Positions 32,601 through 33,557 of a stretch of DNA of 33,557 bases are shown here, piece after piece; the stretch's first letter is position 1, and each line of letters starts with the position of its first letter. Source of the DNA: Deltaproteobacteria bacterium Ga0077539. Its GTDB lineage: Bacteria; Myxococcota_A; Polyangia; Polyangiales; Ga0077539. The stretch lies in NCBI GenBank assembly GCA_001465015.1, contig LNEO01000226.1, forward strand, positions 1 through 33,557. Direction: 5' to 3'. The notes beneath the pieces were generated by a model. It did not search any database and had not been told where the DNA came from. It saw nothing but the letters and a program-made list of their open reading frames with translations. A program made the translations under genes and the position numbers.

Positions 32601-33178
32601 CGTACACCGACGAGGTCGAGGCCGCGACGCGGGCGATCTTGTGGCGCGGACGCGACGCCGACCTCGGCGCGGTCGGGCGCGCGTTCGTGGCCCTCTCTGT
32701 CGATCGCCGCGCGTTCGGCGAGGCGATTCGCGGGCTGTGCGCGCTGCCGCTCAGGAGCTGGGCGACGTGGGTGAAGACCGCAGGGGCGATCTTGGAGGCC
32801 CTCTCGGGCGACCCGCGGCACGGCCCGACGTGCGCGCGCATCGCGGGCCGCGTGATGGCCGCCAGTGATTTCGCAGCGTGGATCGACGCGCGCGCGGCGA
32901 CCGGCTCGCTGCACGCCGACACGCTGTACGCGTGCCGCGAGGGCGTCGCGATGGTGCTCCCGCACGAGCTCGAGGCGTTCGTGGCGAAGCTCGCCAAGAG
33001 CCCTCACGCGCAGACGAGGCGCGTCGCGGTGTGGGCGCTCGAGCGCGACGCCGGCCAGGGACGAGGCTGGACGCTGCCGCGGTTGAAGTTGTTGCGCGCG
33101 CTTCGCGACGACGCGGACCCGATGGTGAGCGCGGCGGCGTGCGATGTGTTTCCTCCGCGCGAGGCGGACCCTGGGTGA
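29618..33178 (+). CDS. Large HEAT-like repeat protein
   Basis: An 1186-residue cytoplasmic protein made almost entirely of alpha-helical HEAT/Armadillo-like repeats, seen as repeated RRLAIASAFASRDG, RSLALRLVALACDD, RSIALRVLLNIAGRRAD, ERAVRVLARCDAGEG and RRVAVWALERDAGQ segments: helix, turn, helix with Arg and small residues. No signal peptide and no catalytic motif seen. Such solenoids act as scaffolds or protein/nucleic-acid binding surfaces; the partner is unknown. The GTG at 29618 has AAGGGAG (29601-29607) about 10 nt upstream and gives MDSTAWLAEAEG; a GTG at 29588 would add ten residues. Total G/C third-position bias is strong across the gene, so it is real despite the long antisense and shifted frames around it. 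Confidence 0.85.
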   Translation: MDSTAWLAEAEGVSHHQRMKKAVALGARCKGGDLAARDVVAALARSESVYARRLAIASAFASRDGAMVLGMVSDPSRVVRSLALRLVALACDDEQAIVATKLAFEMIREKPLLAHLARRGRATVIDAFIDWVAQKQGVVHFADLLTFASAPCVRRHIARALSRPSTTFWARLARLHPEALAGVLEDRVRAQRGDADDVTRMLLRGHLATLASRVPDATLALADALFERGTRPDPQVIAKLAARRPDATRALLVKHNVAQEIQPRSSKSALDALSDEAFARLACETPAMVQQTDPWWYRSASESRKRAVATLWAERPDAVIGWGRWALRYIEPSARRDALFERWSVASRDHRGVVSWAEIEELPEELAEREAWRHLRSVSALHTQPRARVEYAYFLPWKDAQSVCAELLAHPEGELRSIALRVLLNIAGRRADPALVADAIALVTARKFEQDPVRRVMLESLSVWSRARLALVDLASIERIVRDALDAADLSDATASFAEKLVLRAFGRDPEWGARWLATLLRERGKLYDYYLGRHLTEDDVRAAAPTLLAIAKEWASRERSGPFVLMINSLEGKIALVPDLSALALAHALTSPWPEVSQACAMMLARHDPGAITASFDQLFQRWIDQRWWATVISFARWGETFERFAWPESLSASLDRVARAAAHASDVEAALLALRSGDRAGFERRLGALLDDNPSLIALRSIRQHLHERRQELLAPFVAGRRVTGRFATGMTAWILFFKDGFFRWTPSMNADYARSLESVLDDEARDTPTLLACITTLPALVYAEQRALCARASDRRAAVQERAVRVLARCDAGEGLDTLIECLGDQRARFAVYALRKALSDLPASRSIALLSKVSLRKVTVAKEVLRLLGTLRAEGGFQKLLEIDADPKLHRDVRLALMRALWEHLERAETWRVFERAVREGDWIAASRVGDIPANYLTAESDKRLSALLATVLERPDVEARLELLQRAQSIAVTDPQRVFLRAIEGRLASPYTDEVEAATRAILWRGRDADLGAVGRAFVALSVDRRAFGEAIRGLCALPLRSWATWVKTAGAILEALSGDPRHGPTCARIAGRVMAASDFAAWIDARAATGSLHADTLYACREGVAMVLPHELEAFVAKLAKSPHAQTRRVAVWALERDAGQGRGWTLPRLKLLRALRDDADPMVSAAACDVFPPREADPG

Positions 33179-33298
33179 AGGGGGGTGGCGAGCGAGGCGG
33201 CTGCGCTCGCCGCTCGCTTCGGCGCGGCAGCGAAGCACTCATCATTCATCACCTGCGTCGAAGTAGCAGCGTTTTCAGTGGCGAAGCAGCGGACCCAA

Positions 33299-33340
33299 TG
33301 AAAAGAGGTGTATCTCGCACGGGGTTAGCAAACCCCGTGC
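33299..33340. repeat. Direct repeat unit with perfect 10-bp hairpin
   Basis: TGAAAAGAGG at 33299-33308 begins a 21-bp unit ending in CTCGCA (33319) that recurs at 33537-33557 with 2 differences. It runs into GCACGGGGTT (33317-33326), which pairs perfectly with AACCCCGTGC (33331-33340) around loop AGCA. The second copy breaks off at the window end just where the hairpin would start. No T-run follows, so it is not a plain terminator. Confidence 0.85.
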
Positions 33341-33403
33341 TGGGCGCCGCTCGAAGACTCCCGGCGGAAGGTGCGCTGCGCGCGACCACCGTCAGAGGGC
33401 GCA

Positions 33404-33529
33404 GCGACGGGCAACGGGCGACGGGCGACGGGCAACGAGCAGCAGGCAACGAGCAGCAGGCAACGAGCAGCGGGCAACGAGCAGCGGGCAACGAGCAGCG
33501 GGCAACGAGCAGCGGGCAACGAGCAGCGG
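33404..33529. repeat. Tandem heptamer array (18 x 7 bp; 14-bp higher-order unit)
   Basis: Eighteen copies of a 7-bp unit of form GCRRCRR. The last seven 14-bp pairs alternate GCAACGA and GCAGCRG almost without change (33432-33529), while the first four are GCGACGG/GCAACGG. This gradient suggests growth by slippage or unequal exchange at one end. No unique spacers, so it is not a CRISPR array. Confidence 0.92.
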
Positions 33530-33536
33530 GCTCACT

Positions 33537-33557
33537 TGAAAAGAGGGGTTTCTCGCA
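33537..33557. repeat. Second copy of the direct repeat, cut by the window edge
   Basis: TGAAAAGAGG at 33537 through CTCGCA at 33557 matches 33299-33319 at 19 of 21 positions. It follows the heptamer array by about 7 bp. Confidence 0.85.

Larger units (their letters stand above)
33179..33557. other. Repeat-rich intergenic tail of the window
   Basis: No gene. Contents in order: GC-rich spacer, a short direct repeat with a hairpin (33299-33340), another spacer, an 18-unit heptamer array (33404-33529) and the second copy of the direct repeat, cut by the window end (33537-33557). Confidence 0.8.

Noticed and set aside
29488..32868. 1126-codon plus-strand frame overlapping the HEAT-like gene
   Set aside because: Extremely Arg-rich, no repeats or domain; shifted-frame shadow of the HEAT-like gene.
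33317..33340. Intrinsic terminator for the HEAT-like gene
   Set aside because: The stem is strong, but no T-run follows on either strand and it is 138 bp past the stop; I keep it as a repeat.
33404..33529. Possible CRISPR array
   Set aside because: Units are contiguous 7/14-bp tandem copies without unique spacers, and no cas genes are near.

Overview
The window is very GC-rich with strongly G/C-biased third codon positions. It is full of secreted lipoproteins carrying MopE-type Cys/Asp metal-binding motifs, RCC1 propellers, von Willebrand A and thrombospondin-type Ca2+ repeats. That combination is typical of Myxococcota, most like the Polyangia/Sandaracinaceae side; the exact taxon is an inference. 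I see no rRNA, tRNA, transposase, phage gene or CRISPR array.

Layout. 1-724: no convincing gene, but a large foldback inverted repeat (arms 1-97 and 326-422) and two perfect hairpins. 725-3754: a leftward Smr-domain gene, then the complete rightward AmmeMemoRadiSam cassette (MEMO-like protein B, AMMECR1-like protein A, radical SAM enzyme), with a perfect 20-bp palindrome just before the radical SAM gene. 4055-5710: an orphan membrane protein. 5902-16869: a surface/secretome block with a VWA + MopE-motif lipoprotein on the plus strand, facing a long minus-strand series: MopE-motif lipoprotein, diheme cytochrome c lipoprotein, UBP-type zinc finger, membrane protein, 14-repeat RCC1 + MopE-motif lipoprotein, small lipoprotein. 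17249-28773: a cation-transport block with four unrelated antiporters (CPA2/Kef-type, NhaA, Ca2+/Na+ CaCA, CPA1/NhaP-type), a sensor kinase / sigma-54 activator pair, a Ca2+-binding-repeat outer-membrane-like protein and a fragment of a second NhaA. 28796-33178: two small proteins with strong ribosome binding sites and a 1186-residue HEAT-like repeat protein. 33179-33557: a repeat-rich intergenic region with a perfect 10-bp hairpin, a direct repeat and an 18-unit heptamer array.

How genes may work together. The AmmeMemoRadiSam genes have overlapping or close spacing and form a known but functionally unsolved cassette. The CPA2, kinase and sigma-54 activator genes are co-directional and tightly spaced (the last two overlap by 4 bp), so the two-component system may control ion homeostasis using the neighbouring antiporters. 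The minus-strand lipoprotein and cytochrome genes (3 bp apart) suggest a cell-surface redox or metal-handling function.

The strongest candidates for new biology are the antiporter/two-component island, the MopE/RCC1/cytochrome surface block, the bacterial UBP zinc finger and the dispersed noncoding repeats (3874-3950 and 25171-25246).
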